Shown here piece by piece: positions 52,620 to 61,599 of a stretch of 64,000 bases of DNA (position 1 is the first letter of the stretch; each line of letters starts with the position of its first letter). Source of the stretch: PALSA-612 sp963755155 (GTDB lineage Bacteria > Actinomycetota > Thermoleophilia > Gaiellales > Gaiellaceae); assembly GCA_963755155.1 (NCBI GenBank), contig CAVWIV010000013.1, forward strand, positions 1 to 64,000, given 5' to 3'. Position numbers and translations under genes: made by a program. Under the pieces are notes generated by a model. It saw nothing but the letters and a program-made list of their open reading frames with translations, had not been told where the DNA came from and did no database searches.

Positions 52620-53674
52620 GCGCGGGACAGCGCTCCTTCGGCGTACGAGCGGGTCTGCGCGTCGGCCGCCGTGAGCTCCTCGACGTCCCGGGCGGGGCTC
52701 AGGTCGAGCGTCTGGAGCGCCGCGCTCACGATCTCGGCGATATCGGCAAATCGGATGCGCTCCTCGAGGAACGCCTCGACGGCGACCTCGTTCGCGGCGT
52801 TGAAGACGCAGGGCGCCGTCCCGCCGCGCTCGCCTGCCTCACGCGCGAGTGCGAGCAGCGGAAACGCCTCGAGGTCGGGTGCGTGGAACTCGAGCGTGAG
52901 GGCTGTCAGGTCGAGAGGCGGCACGGGTGTGGCTGCTCGCTCCGGGTACGTGAGTGCGTACGAGATCGGGACACGCATATCGGGGTAGCCGAGATGCGCA
53001 AGCGCACCGCCGTCACGAAAGCGCACAAGGGCGTGCACGATCGACGTCGGGTGGACAACGACCTCCAGCCGGTCGTACGGCAGGCCGAACAGGAAGTGCG
53101 CCTCGATCAGCTCGAGCCCCTTGTTCGCAAGCGTGGCGGAGTCGACCGTGATCTTCGGGCCCATGTTCCACGTGGGATGGGCGAGCGCCTCATCCGGCGT
53201 CACGTCCACGAGCTCGTCGGCCGAACGGCCGCGGAACGGCCCGCCGGACGCCGTGAGCACGAGCGAGTGGACGGTCTCGCGATTGCGTCCCTCGAGGCAC
53301 TGGAAGGCCGCCGAGTGCTCGGAGTCCACCGGCAGCAGCAACCCTCCTCCCCGCTCCTGTGCGGCAAGCGCGAGCTCGCCGGCGGCGACGAGGCTCTCCT
53401 TGTTCGCGAGCGCGAGATCGACGCCGGCCTCGAGCGACCACAGGGTCGCCGGCAGCCCGGCGAAGCCGACGACGGCATTCAGGACGACGTCGGGCTGAGC
53501 ACGCTCGAGCAGCTCCGTGAGGTCACCGCCGACCTGTGTCAGCGGCGCCAGGCCGTCGACGGACTGCGTGCCGGAGGCCGCGGCGACGAGCTCGAGCTCC
53601 GGGTGAGCGGAGACGATCTCGATCGCCTGGCGACCGATCGACCCGGTCGCTCCCAGCAGGGCGACGCGTTTCAC
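52616..53674 (-). CDS. dxr: 1-deoxy-D-xylulose 5-phosphate reductoisomerase
   Basis: 352-residue DXR. NADPH site GATGSIGRQAIEIV, NKESLVAAG, metal site VDSEHSAAFQCL, substrate loop ASGGPFRG, THPTWNMG-like AHPTWNMGPKITVDSATLANKG. Shorter than E. coli (398), which is common in actinobacteria. Second step of the MEP pathway. Confidence 0.96.
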   Translation of the reverse strand: MKRVALLGATGSIGRQAIEIVSAHPELELVAAASGTQSVDGLAPLTQVGGDLTELLERAQPDVVLNAVVGFAGLPATLWSLEAGVDLALANKESLVAAGELALAAQERGGGLLLPVDSEHSAAFQCLEGRNRETVHSLVLTASGGPFRGRSADELVDVTPDEALAHPTWNMGPKITVDSATLANKGLELIEAHFLFGLPYDRLEVVVHPTSIVHALVRFRDGGALAHLGYPDMRVPISYALTYPERAATPVPPLDLTALTLEFHAPDLEAFPLLALAREAGERGGTAPCVFNAANEVAVEAFLEERIRFADIAEIVSAALQTLDLSPARDVEELTAADAQTRSYAEGALSRA

Positions 53675-53696
53675 GCCCGCAGTGTAGGGCCGTCCA

Positions 53697-54497
53697 TCAG
53701 GTCAAGAACGCGTATACGGCGAAGTACGCGGCCGGGAAGGCGAAGAGGATCGCATCGACGCGGTCGAGCACGCCTCCGTGCCCCGCCAGCAGACGGCCCG
53801 AGTCCTTCACGCCCATGTCGCGCTTGAGCATCGACTCGAAGAGGTCGCCCAGCGGAGCGGCGATGGCCACGACGACGCCGAGCAGGAGCGACTGGCCGAT
53901 GGTGAGGAACGCGTCGCGGTCCTCGTACAGGGCGACGAACACCACGAGCACCGCCGCGAGCGTGCCGAAGACGAAGCCCTCCCACGTCTTTCCCGGCGAG
54001 ATCGCGGGCGCGAGCTTGTGCCGCCCGAGCGCGCGGCCGCCGAAGTACGCCGCGGTGTCGTCGGCGAAGATCGCGAGCAGCACGGCAAGCGAGACGACGA
54101 AGCCGAACTCCGGCGTGTCCCGCAGCAGCAGCACGCACCCGAGCCCGAAGCCGATCCACGCCGTGCCGAGCAGAGTCACGCCAACCGACACTGTCGGCGA
54201 GCCCAGCGTTGCGGCGAGCCCCTTGAGCAGGAACGCGAGAGCGAGCGTGCCGAGCAGGGCCGCGATCGCCCATACGAGCTCGCCGTCCTGAACGGCGACG
54301 AGCAATGCCGCAATGCCGGCGTAGCCCGCCAGGGGGATCGGGCGCAGCGGCTTCGTCATGACGAAGAACTCGTGGAGCGCCAGCAGCGCCGCCGGCAGCA
54401 CGAGCGCGAACAGCCACCAGCCTCCCGCCCAGAGCGCCGCGAGCACGAGCGGCAGCCCGACGGCGGCGATGGCGACGCGGGAGACGAGCGGGCTCAT
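53697..54497 (-). CDS. cdsA: Phosphatidate cytidylyltransferase
   Basis: 266 residues, about seven membrane helices. The CdsA signature spans GRALGRHKLAPAISPGKTWEG and the C-terminal GDLFESMLKRDMGVKDSG ... HGGVLDRVDAIL. It makes CDP-diacylglycerol, the substrate of PgsA at 44503. ATGA overlap with uppS. Confidence 0.95.
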   Translation of the reverse strand: MSPLVSRVAIAAVGLPLVLAALWAGGWWLFALVLPAALLALHEFFVMTKPLRPIPLAGYAGIAALLVAVQDGELVWAIAALLGTLALAFLLKGLAATLGSPTVSVGVTLLGTAWIGFGLGCVLLLRDTPEFGFVVSLAVLLAIFADDTAAYFGGRALGRHKLAPAISPGKTWEGFVFGTLAAVLVVFVALYEDRDAFLTIGQSLLLGVVVAIAAPLGDLFESMLKRDMGVKDSGRLLAGHGGVLDRVDAILFAFPAAYFAVYAFLT

Positions 54498-55150
54498 CTT
54501 CCGCCGAAGCGGCGGCGGCGGCGGGCGTACGCCGACAGGGCGGACTCGAGGTCTCTCGGCGAGAAGTCCGGCCAGTGGCTGTCGACGAACACGAGCTCCG
54601 TGTACGCGAGCTGCCAGAGCAGGAAGTTCGAGACGCGCAGCTCGCCCGAGGTGCGAATGAGGAGGTCGGGGTCGGGCATCTCGGGCGCATTGAGGTACGC
54701 GGCGAAGACGTTCTCGTCGATCTCCCTCGGCTCGACCCCGGACTCGACGAGCTTCCGCGCCGCCTCGACGATCTCGGCCCGCCCGCCGTAGTCGAACGCA
54801 ATCCAGAGCCGCAGCCGGCTGTTCTCGGTCGTCTGCCGCTCGAGGCTCGCCATCTTGCGCTGCAGCTCCTCGGGGGCGCGGTCGCGACGCCCGATGAAGC
54901 GGACTCTCACGCCCTGGCGAACGAGGTCGGGAAACTCGCGCTCGATCGTCTCGCCGAAGATCGCCATGAGCGTGTCGACCTCGTCGCGGGTACGCGACCA
55001 GTTTTCCGTGGAGAAGGCGTAGACCGCGAGTGACTCGACATCGAGGTCGATCGCCGCCTCGACAGCCCGGCGAAGCGCTTTCGTGCCGGCCCGGTGACCT
55101 TCTGCGACCGACAGCCCGCGGCGGCGCGCCCAGCGGCCGTTGCCGTCCAT
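54494..55150 (-). CDS. uppS: Isoprenyl (undecaprenyl) diphosphate synthase
   Basis: 218 residues from the only canonical start (ATG 55150), which is the Met of MDGNGRWARRRG, the catalytic Asp motif. Other motifs: AFSTENWSR, FIGRR, AFDYGGRAEI, PDPDLLIRTSGELRVSNFL. Family proteins carry 15-30 residues before this Met, including VAII. Here SDRARSVAII is encoded in frame upstream, but no ATG, GTG or TTG exists back to the stop at 55262; a CTG is at 55219. The true start is therefore probably non-canonical and upstream. It makes the C55-type carrier recycled by UppP. Confidence 0.93.
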   Translation of the reverse strand: MDGNGRWARRRGLSVAEGHRAGTKALRRAVEAAIDLDVESLAVYAFSTENWSRTRDEVDTLMAIFGETIEREFPDLVRQGVRVRFIGRRDRAPEELQRKMASLERQTTENSRLRLWIAFDYGGRAEIVEAARKLVESGVEPREIDENVFAAYLNAPEMPDPDLLIRTSGELRVSNFLLWQLAYTELVFVDSHWPDFSPRDLESALSAYARRRRRFGGR

Positions 55151-55261
55151 GATGATCGCGACCGAGCGCGCGCGATCGGAGAGCTCGGACTCTCCTCCTC
55201 GGGCGGCCGGGTCGTCCAGAGCGAGCGGATGCGAGTGAGCAGGTTCAAGGAGGCCGCCGCC

Positions 55262-55819
55262 TCAGACTTCCATGATCTCTGCTTCTTTTCGCTTGAGCAG
55301 CTCGTCGATCTTGTGCGTGTGGTCGTCCGTGAGCTTCTGGACCCGATCCTCCGCGCGGTGCTCCTCGTCGACACCGACCTGCCCCGAGCTGACGAGCTCC
55401 TTCAGGTCGTGCATGACGTCGCGGCGGACGTTGCGGACGGCGACGCGCCCCTCCTCGGCGAGGTGGCGCACGACCTTCACGAGCTCCTTGCGCCGCTCCT
55501 CGGTCAGCTGCGGGATGGGAAGCCGGATGATCTTGCCGTCGTTCGCGGGCTGGAGCCCGAGGTCGGACTCCATGATCGCCTTCTCGATGCCCTTCAGCGA
55601 CGTGGGGTCGAACGGCTGCACGGTGAGCAGCCGCGGCTCGGGCGCGTTGATGGTCGCGAGCTGCTGGAGCGGCGTCGCCTGGCCGTAGTAGTCGACCTGA
55701 ATGCGCTCGAGCAGCGCCGACGACGCCCGTCCCGTGCGCACGCCGTTGAACTCGTGCTGCGTCGTCTCCACGGACTTGTCCATGCGGCGAATTGCGTCAG
55801 CGATGAAGTCGTCGATCAT
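55262..55819 (-). CDS. frr: Ribosome recycling factor
   Basis: 185 residues from ATG 55819 (MIDDFIADAIRRM). Conserved VETTQHEFNGVRTGRASSALLERIQVDYYG, PFDPTSLKGIEKAI, LPIPQLTEERRKELVK and the C-terminal helix. Exactly family length; the longer frame is antisense/upstream noise. ATGA overlap with pyrH. Releases ribosomes after termination. Confidence 0.98.
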   Translation of the reverse strand: MIDDFIADAIRRMDKSVETTQHEFNGVRTGRASSALLERIQVDYYGQATPLQQLATINAPEPRLLTVQPFDPTSLKGIEKAIMESDLGLQPANDGKIIRLPIPQLTEERRKELVKVVRHLAEEGRVAVRNVRRDVMHDLKELVSSGQVGVDEEHRAEDRVQKLTDDHTHKIDELLKRKEAEIMEV

Positions 55820-56559
55820 CGGCTGGCTCCCTCGGTCGCGGTTTCGCGGCTCTGAATGATGGTTCCTACACGTTCTCCGCGCGCCGCGCGGCCGATCGTG
55901 CCTTCCTCGAGGGCGAACACGAGGATCGGCAGGCCGTTGTCCATGCACAGCGACAGCGCCGTCGTGTCCATGACCCTGAGGCCTCGCTCGATCGCCTCCA
56001 GGTGTGTGAGCTCGGGAATGAACGACGCGTTCGGATCCAGGCGCGGGTCGCCGTCGTAGACGCCGTCGACCGCGTTCTTCGCCATGAGGATCGCCTCGGC
56101 GCCGATCTCGAGCGCTCGCAGAGCGGCGGCCGTGTCCGTCGTGAAGAACGGGTTGCCCGTGCCGCCGGCGAACAGCACGATGCGGCCCTTCTCGAGGTGG
56201 CGCATCGCGCGCCGCCGGATGTACGGCTCGGCGACCTCCGCGACGGTGAGCGCCGACAGCACGCGTGTCTGCGCACCCCGCCGCTCCAGGGCATCCTGGA
56301 CGGTGAGCGAGTTGAGGACGCTCGCGAGCATTCCCGCGTAGTCGGCGGTGGCGCGATCCATGCCGGCCGCCGCGCGATCCATGCCGCGGATGATGTTCCC
56401 GCCGCCGACGACGATCGCGACCTCGACGCCCGACTCGTGGACGGACACGATCTCACCGGCGAGCGACTCGACCCGCTCCTGGTCGATGCCGAACTCGCGG
56501 TCGCCGCTCAGGGCCTCGCCGGAGAGCTTGAGGATTACGCGGGAGAACGGGGGGCTCAC
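55816..56559 (-). CDS. pyrH: UMP kinase
   Basis: 247 residues from GTG 56559. Amino-acid-kinase fold: RVILKLSGEALSGD, IVVGGGNIIRG, FAGGTGNPFFTTDTAAALRA and KNAVDGVYDGDPRLDP. Phosphorylates UMP to UDP. One base separates its start from the tsf stop, in the standard rpsB-tsf-pyrH-frr order. Confidence 0.98.
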   Translation of the reverse strand: MSPPFSRVILKLSGEALSGDREFGIDQERVESLAGEIVSVHESGVEVAIVVGGGNIIRGMDRAAAGMDRATADYAGMLASVLNSLTVQDALERRGAQTRVLSALTVAEVAEPYIRRRAMRHLEKGRIVLFAGGTGNPFFTTDTAAALRALEIGAEAILMAKNAVDGVYDGDPRLDPNASFIPELTHLEAIERGLRVMDTTALSLCMDNGLPILVFALEEGTIGRAARGERVGTIIQSRETATEGASR

Positions 56560-56560
56560 G

Positions 56561-57358
56561 CTATTCGGCGAGGGCGAAGCGCTCGAACTCGACGATCTCG
56601 AGGCCGGCGTCGGCGAGCACGTCGCCGACCCGCCGGTCGGGATCGTGGATCCAGTCCTGGTCGGCGAGCACGTGCCCCTCGAACCACTTCTCGAGTCGGC
56701 CGGCGACGATTTTCTCACGCACCTGCTCGGGCTTGTCGAGCACGTCTTCCTGCTTGGAGAGGATGTCGCGCTCGGCGTCGACCTCGGCCTGGGGAACGCT
56801 GTCCCTCGACACGTAGACCGGCGCCGCGGCTGCGATGTGCATCGCCACCTTGTACGCGAGGTCGGGCTCGCCTTTCGCGTGCAGGAGCACGCCGAGCTTG
56901 TTCGCGGGCGGGTGGACGTACGCCGTGAGGATCTCGTGCTCCGCGCCCTCGTAGCGCGCGGTGCCGACGACAGCGATGTTCTCGCCGAGGCGGGCGACCA
57001 GCTCGACGCGTTCGTCCTCCAGCGAGTCGGCCGCGTCCACGCCGTGGTGCAGCACCTCGCTGAGCACCCGCTGCGCGTAGACGAGGAACTCCTCGTTGTT
57101 CGAGACCGGCTCCGTCTCGCAGCCGACGGCGACCATCGCCGCCACGCTCTCCTCGGTGATCGAGAAGCCGACCTTGCCCTCGGTCGTGTCGCGCCCCGAG
57201 CGCTTGGCTGCGTCCGCGATGCCCTTCTCGCGGAGCAACGTGCGTGCAGCGTCGAGGTCGCCGCCCGTCTCCTCGAGCGCCCGCTTGCAGTCCATCATCC
57301 CCGCGCCCGTCTGGTCGCGGAGCTCCTTCACGAGGCTGGCGGAGATCGTGGTCGACAT
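56561..57358 (-). CDS. tsf: Elongation factor Ts
   Basis: 265 residues starting MSTTISASLVKELRDQTGAG, with MMDCKRALEETGGDLDAA and CETEPVSNNEEF. It is the nucleotide exchange factor of EF-Tu. The start ATG overlaps the TGA of the expected rpsB frame (TGATG). In the sequence as given no stop separates it from the rpsB frame because of a frameshift there. Confidence 0.97.
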   Translation of the reverse strand: MSTTISASLVKELRDQTGAGMMDCKRALEETGGDLDAARTLLREKGIADAAKRSGRDTTEGKVGFSITEESVAAMVAVGCETEPVSNNEEFLVYAQRVLSEVLHHGVDAADSLEDERVELVARLGENIAVVGTARYEGAEHEILTAYVHPPANKLGVLLHAKGEPDLAYKVAMHIAAAAPVYVSRDSVPQAEVDAERDILSKQEDVLDKPEQVREKIVAGRLEKWFEGHVLADQDWIHDPDRRVGDVLADAGLEIVEFERFALAE

Positions 57359-58216
57359 CAGGCCTCCACCTCCGCCGGCTCCTCGGCGGGCTCTTTCGGC
57401 GCGGCTCTGCTCCTCGGCGGCCGGCTCCTCGGAGGTCTCTTCCTCGGCGGCGGGCTCTTCGTCTGCGGCCGGCTCCTCGCCTGACTCTTCCTCCGGCGCC
57501 GCCTCCGCCTTCTGCGTCATCTCGGCAGGGTCGACGAGCTGCTTGCCGGCCTCGATGCCGTTGGCGAGCACCTTCGTGACGAGCGCGCACGAGCGGATCG
57601 CGTCGTCGTTTCCGGGAATGACGTAGTCCGCCTCGTCCGGATCGGCGTTCGTGTCGACGAGGCCGATGATCGGAATGTTGAGGCGCTTCGCCTCCCGTAC
57701 CGCGAGCTGCTCCTTCTTGAGATCGACGACGAACACCGCGTCGGGCTGGCGCTTCATGTCGGCCACGCCGCCGAGGTTCGCCTCGAGCTTCTCGAGCTCT
57801 GCCTCCATCGCGATCCGCTCCTTCGACGGAAGCAGTTCGAGCTGCCCCTCGGTCTTCAGTCGACGGAGCTCGTGCAGGTGCTCGATGCGCTCCGAGAGCG
57901 TCCGCCAGTTCGTCAGCAGGCCGCCCAGCCAGCGGTTCGAGACGTACGGCATGCCGACACGCTTCGCCTCCTCCGCTACGGCGTCCTGGGCCTGCTTCTT
58001 CGTGCCCACGAAGAGCACGGTGCCCCGGCGGCCTGCGATGTTGGAGACGAGCGCGTGCGCCTCTTCGAGCAGCGCCTGCGTCTGGGTGAGATCGATGATG
58101 TAGATGCCGCCGCGCTCGCCGAAGATGAAGCGCTTCATCTTCGGGTTCCAGCGGCGCGTCTGGTGGCCGAAGTGGACGCCGGCCTCCAGGAGGTCCTTCA
58201 TGGACACGACAGACAC
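57358..58216 (-). CDS. rpsB: 30S ribosomal protein S2, frameshifted in the C-terminal tail
   Basis: S2 core intact: MKDLLEAGVHFGHQTRRWNP, FIFGERGGIYIIDLTQT, TKKQAQDAV, RWLGGLLTNW and LVDTNADPDEADYVIPGNDDA. A long acidic Glu/Pro/Ala tail follows, as in other actinobacteria. Near 57398-57412 the tail leaves its frame: the main frame continues into tsf, while the +1 frame reads PKEPAEEPAEVEA and stops at TGA 57360-57358. A single extra base explains both. Start GTG 58216 with GGGAG upstream. The 106-base leader (58217-58322) has GACCC/GGGTC and other inverted repeats and may hold an S2-type leader. Confidence 0.94.
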
Positions 58217-58322
58217 GAGATGTGCTCCCTTCGGTTGTTGTACTCAAAGCCGGCGGTTCCCGAGAGAACCGACCACGAGGGGCCGGCACCGCTCTCCGAG
58301 ACCCGTCCGCCGGGTCGATTGG

Positions 58323-59219
58323 CTAGTCGCCAGATGCTAGCGCAAGTGCCTCTTGCAACTCCCCGGGAAGCTCGGAAGAGACGTCGACCGGGTCGCCCGT
58401 GACCGGATGCGGAAAGGCCAGCCGGCACGCGTGGAGAAACTGCCGCTCGAGCCCCAGCCCCTGTACGCCATACGTCCGGTCTCCCACCACGGGCAGGTCG
58501 ATTGCTGCCAGGTGGACGCGGATCTGGTGCGTGCGCCCCGTCTCGAGCCGAACCCGCAGCAGGGCATGCTCCGGCAGGACGTCCTCGACGTCGAAGTTCG
58601 TGACGGCGTCGCGCGGCGTGGTGGTGTCGAGGGACTGCCTCGTCGGATCGCGCCGGTCACGGCCGATGGGCGCCTCGATCCGCCCGCGACGCGAGCGAGG
58701 CCGTCCCCGGACGAGCGCGAGGTATTCGCGTTCGAGTGCGCGCCGTCGAACGAGGTTCTGCAGGCGGCCGAACGCTTCCTCACTTCGGGCGACGACCAGC
58801 AGGCCGGACGTGTCGCGGTCGAGGCGGTGCACGATGCCCGCCCGCTCGGCGGGCCCGCCCGTTGCGCCCCGTCCGCGAAGCGCACCGGCGAGCGTCCCCT
58901 GCGCACGACCTGCCCCGGGATGGACGACGACGCCGGCGGGCTTGTCGACGACGAGCAGATGCTCGTCCTCCCAGGCGATCGCGAGGCCTGCCGGCTCGGC
59001 TTCCGCCTCCGGCTCGGGCGCAGCCGCCGGTGGCTCGAAGCGCACCTCCTCGCCACCGGCGAGCCGGTGGCTCTTCGGCCGAGCGACTCCGTCGACAAGC
59101 ACGGTTCCCCCGGCGACGAGCCGTTCCGCCGCCGCACGCGAGCCCACGACGGACTGCTCCGCGAGGAACCGGTCCAGCCGCAGCCCCGCGGCCGCCTCGG
59201 GTACGCGCAGCGCGATCAG
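58323..59219 (-). CDS. rluD: RluD-family 23S rRNA pseudouridine synthase
   Basis: 298 residues counted from a CTG at 59219. The S4 domain (RLDRFLAEQSVVGSRAAAERLVAGG ... VLVDG) is followed by the synthase domain with the catalytic Asp in HRLDRDTSGLLVVAR, RPRSRRGRIEAPIGR and GRTHQIRVHLA. No ATG, GTG or TTG is available upstream of RVPEAAAGLRLDRF except deep inside lspA. The CTG forms a CTGA overlap with the lspA stop, the same geometry as the ATGA and GTGA pairs elsewhere. The lspA-rluD order is common. Confidence 0.9.
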   Translation of the reverse strand: MIALRVPEAAAGLRLDRFLAEQSVVGSRAAAERLVAGGTVLVDGVARPKSHRLAGGEEVRFEPPAAAPEPEAEAEPAGLAIAWEDEHLLVVDKPAGVVVHPGAGRAQGTLAGALRGRGATGGPAERAGIVHRLDRDTSGLLVVARSEEAFGRLQNLVRRRALEREYLALVRGRPRSRRGRIEAPIGRDRRDPTRQSLDTTTPRDAVTNFDVEDVLPEHALLRVRLETGRTHQIRVHLAAIDLPVVGDRTYGVQGLGLERQFLHACRLAFPHPVTGDPVDVSSELPGELQEALALASGD

Positions 59220-59794
59220 GAGCGGAGCGTCGACGCGCCGTGACGCCGGCGCGGGCTTCGCTCCCCGGCGAGCATCGTCCCGACGAGGAGAACGACGCCC
59301 ACGATGATGCAGATGTCCGCGAGATTGAAGGCGGGCCAGTAGCGAATGTCGAGGAAGTCGGTGACGTGGCCCAGCCGTACGCGGTCGGCGAGATTCGAGA
59401 TGCTGCCGCCGAGGAGGAGCCCGAGCGCCACGGGCAGCACGGGGTGGCGAGCGCCGGCGCGCGCGAAGAACACGAGCATCCACGCCACGGCGACGGTCGT
59501 GAGGACGATCACCGCCGCGGTCGCGTTGGGGAACAGGCCGAAGGCGATGCCCGAGTTCTGGACGTGGTGGATGGAGAAGGGGCCGATCACGACGACCTCC
59601 TCGTCCAGCGCCAGCTGGCTCGAGACGATGTGCTTCGTGACCTGGTCGGCGGCGACTGCGGCGACCGTCACGAGCGCGAGCGAAAGCCACTGCGCCGCCT
59701 CCGCAGAGAGCGAGCGTTCCGCGACGGAGACCGCGGCCAGCCCGTCGCGGCGGGCCTCCTCGCCGGCGGGCACCCCTGCGGGAGCGTCAGGCAT
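59216..59794 (-). CDS. lspA: Lipoprotein signal peptidase
   Basis: 192 residues from ATG 59794 (a TTG lies directly before it). Four membrane helices; the aspartyl-protease motifs are HVQNSGIAFGLF, GGSISNLADRVRLGHVTDFLD and FNLADICI, containing both catalytic Asp. It processes prolipoproteins. The N-terminal 35 residues are an unconserved cytoplasmic extension. Confidence 0.94.
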   Translation of the reverse strand: MPDAPAGVPAGEEARRDGLAAVSVAERSLSAEAAQWLSLALVTVAAVAADQVTKHIVSSQLALDEEVVVIGPFSIHHVQNSGIAFGLFPNATAAVIVLTTVAVAWMLVFFARAGARHPVLPVALGLLLGGSISNLADRVRLGHVTDFLDIRYWPAFNLADICIIVGVVLLVGTMLAGERSPRRRHGASTLRS

Positions 59795-59800
59795 CAAGCG

Positions 59801-60166
59801 TCAGCCGCGCTCCTCCTTGCGGCGGCAGTCGATGCATTGCGTCGCGTACGGGATCGCCTCGAGGCGCTCGTCGCCGATCGGCCGCCCACACGACGTGCAG
59901 CTGCCGTACGTGCCGGCGTCGATGCGCTCGAGAGCCGCGTCGATCGCGCCGAGGACGTGGTTCGAGGCTTCCTCGAGCGAGTAGTCGATCTCGCGATCGA
60001 GCGTCACCGTCGCGGTCTCGCCGATGTTGTCGGCGTACGTCACCTCCTCCGACTCCTCGCTCAGCGACTTCGCGTTCTCCGCGTGGAGGTAGTCGAGCGC
60101 CGCGACGACGCGCTCGCGTTCCTCGAGCAGCCGCTGGCGGTAGGAATCGAGGCGGGCGTCACCCAT
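59801..60166 (-). CDS. TraR/DksA-type zinc-finger protein
   Basis: 121 residues: helical coiled coil (RLDSYRQRLLEERERVVAALDYLHAE), then the C4 finger CTSCGRPIGDERLEAIPYATQCIDC. Actinobacterial proteins of this class can bind RNA polymerase (DksA-like), but the acidic tip is not clear here. ATG 60166 is nine bases behind a good TATACT box (60181 down to 60176), so it begins its own transcript. Confidence 0.9.
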   Translation of the reverse strand: MGDARLDSYRQRLLEERERVVAALDYLHAENAKSLSEESEEVTYADNIGETATVTLDREIDYSLEEASNHVLGAIDAALERIDAGTYGSCTSCGRPIGDERLEAIPYATQCIDCRRKEERG

Positions 60167-60192
60167 CTCGCAGCCAGTATAGGTAGACGCCC

Positions 60193-60645
60193 TTAGGCCG
60201 CCTCCTCGTCCGCTACGACCTCTTCGAGCTCGTCGATCGGCACTTCCTCCGCCGCGTCGAGCGCGGCGTGGAGCAGCAGGCGAATGCGGCGTGCATCGAG
60301 CACGAGCGCCTCGCGTTCCGCACGCGCACGTCGCGTGATGTCGCGGGCCTCGGCGCGAGCTTCCTCGATGATCGCCCCAGCGTCAGCACGGCCCTTGTCA
60401 GCCACGTGCTGGGCCGCCTGCTCGGCGGAGACGAGCGTCTGGCGCAGCAGGTGCTCGAGATCCTTGTGCCGTACCAGCTCGCCTTCGAGCTGCTCGATGC
60501 GGTCGGCGAGATCGGCCCGCTCCCGCCACACGACCTCGAAGCTGTCGGCGACGTCGTCGAGCAGCGCGTCGACCGCGCCCCGGTGGTAGCCGAACAGCCG
60601 GCGCTGAAGCGACACGTGCCGTAGCTCGACAGGTGAGTACGTCAT
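60193..60645 (-). CDS. divIVA: DivIVA-domain protein
   Basis: 150 residues. The DivIVA N-terminus is ELRHVSLQRRLFGYHRGAVDALLDDVADSFE, followed by a long coiled coil (to about 125). It marks poles or septa and organises wall growth. AAGGGGG lies eight bases before the ATG. The yggT-divIVA-sepF grouping is the usual division cluster. Confidence 0.92.
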   Translation of the reverse strand: MTYSPVELRHVSLQRRLFGYHRGAVDALLDDVADSFEVVWRERADLADRIEQLEGELVRHKDLEHLLRQTLVSAEQAAQHVADKGRADAGAIIEEARAEARDITRRARAEREALVLDARRIRLLLHAALDAAEEVPIDELEEVVADEEAA

Positions 60646-60658
60646 GCGGTGACCCCCT

Positions 60659-60970
60659 TCATTTGAGGTTCTCCAGGAGGACGCCGTTCACGAGTCGTTC
60701 CACGACGATGAGAGCGATCACCGCCACGATCGGCGACAGGTCCACCGGGCCGAGCGGCGGCAGGAACCGCCGAAAGAGCCGGAGGTACGGATCGCACACG
60801 TCGTGGAGGAACCGCACCACGGGATGCGTGGAATACGGCGAACGGAGCCAGGAGAGAATCACGTAGGCGAAGATCAGCAGCGTGTAGACGGCGATGAACA
60901 CGGCGACGAAGCTCTGCACCGAGTCGATCGCGCCCGCGAGTAGCGTGAAGCTGGCGTACACATCGCCCAC
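60659..60970 (-). CDS. YggT family membrane protein
   Basis: 103 residues with two membrane segments (SVQSFVAVFIAVYTLLIFAYVILSW is the first and SPIVAVIALIVVERLVNGVLL the second) flanking the conserved CDPYLRLFRRFLPPLGPVDLSPI. The family is linked to osmotic tolerance and septum placement. Lies 14 bases before divIVA and 33 after sepF. Confidence 0.9.
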   Translation of the reverse strand: MGDVYASFTLLAGAIDSVQSFVAVFIAVYTLLIFAYVILSWLRSPYSTHPVVRFLHDVCDPYLRLFRRFLPPLGPVDLSPIVAVIALIVVERLVNGVLLENLK

Positions 60971-61002
60971 GGTCTAGCGATTCGGCCTCCCGGCCTCAGT
61001 TC

Positions 61003-61579
61003 CTACGCCTGGTTGTAGAAACCGCCGCGTTCCAAGGCTTTCGCTCGCTCCTCCGCCGACACCTCGATGTTCGGTGGGGTGAGGAGGAAGACCTTGTCGG
61101 CGATCCGCTGCATCGTGCCGTTCAGTGCATATGTCAGCCCGCTCGCGAAGTCGATGAGCCGCTTCGAGAGCTCGATGTCGGCGTCCTGGAGGTTGACGAT
61201 CACCGGCACCGAGCGCTTGAAGCGGTCGGCGATCTGCTTTGCGTCGTTGAAGCCGCGCGGGACGACCAGGTGCACCTGCGCGAGGCGCGCCGTCGGCGGC
61301 AGGCACCGCCTGCGGGCGGGACTGCCGTGGCGCGACCTCTTCCGCCGCGCTCGCCGAGCCGGATGTCCAGTCGTCGTAGTCGTACTCGGATTCGCGCCTG
61401 CGGGGCAACCGCCGGACGTTCGTGCTCGCCCGCTCTGAGTAGGACTGCTCGACGGGTTGCGCGGCGGCGGGCGGCGGCCCGTCTTCCGACAGGTACTCCT
61501 CGTCCCAGCCGTCGTCGCCGTACTCCTCGGCGATGCCGAAGTACACGAGCGTGCGGTGCCAGACGTCGCCGAGGCTCAC
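61003..61579 (-). CDS. sepF: Cell division protein SepF, frameshifted in the linker
   Basis: The N-terminus VSLGDVWHRTLVYFGIAEEY is the SepF membrane-binding helix, then a disordered acidic linker. Near 61300-61325 the frame slips, and the globular domain continues LAQVHLVVPRGFNDAKQIADRF, LQDADIELSKRLIDFASGLTYALNG, IADKVFLLTPPNIEV. About 191 residues after a one-base correction. It anchors FtsZ. GTG at 61579 is seven bases behind TAAACT, a leaderless promoter. Confidence 0.9.
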
Positions 61580-61592
61580 GGAGCGCAGTTTA
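61577..61592 (-). promoter_or_regulatory. Leaderless promoter of sepF
   Basis: TAAACT (61592 down to 61587), seven bases, GTG at 61579. The left end of the palindromic element lies eight bases further upstream, so its -35 region falls inside that element. Confidence 0.55.
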
Positions 61593-61599
61593 TCCCTGG

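Noticed and set aside
56561..58216. A genuine rpsB-tsf fusion gene
   Set aside because: The +1 frame completes the S2 tail and stops at TGATG exactly at the EF-Ts start, so a one-base error explains it.
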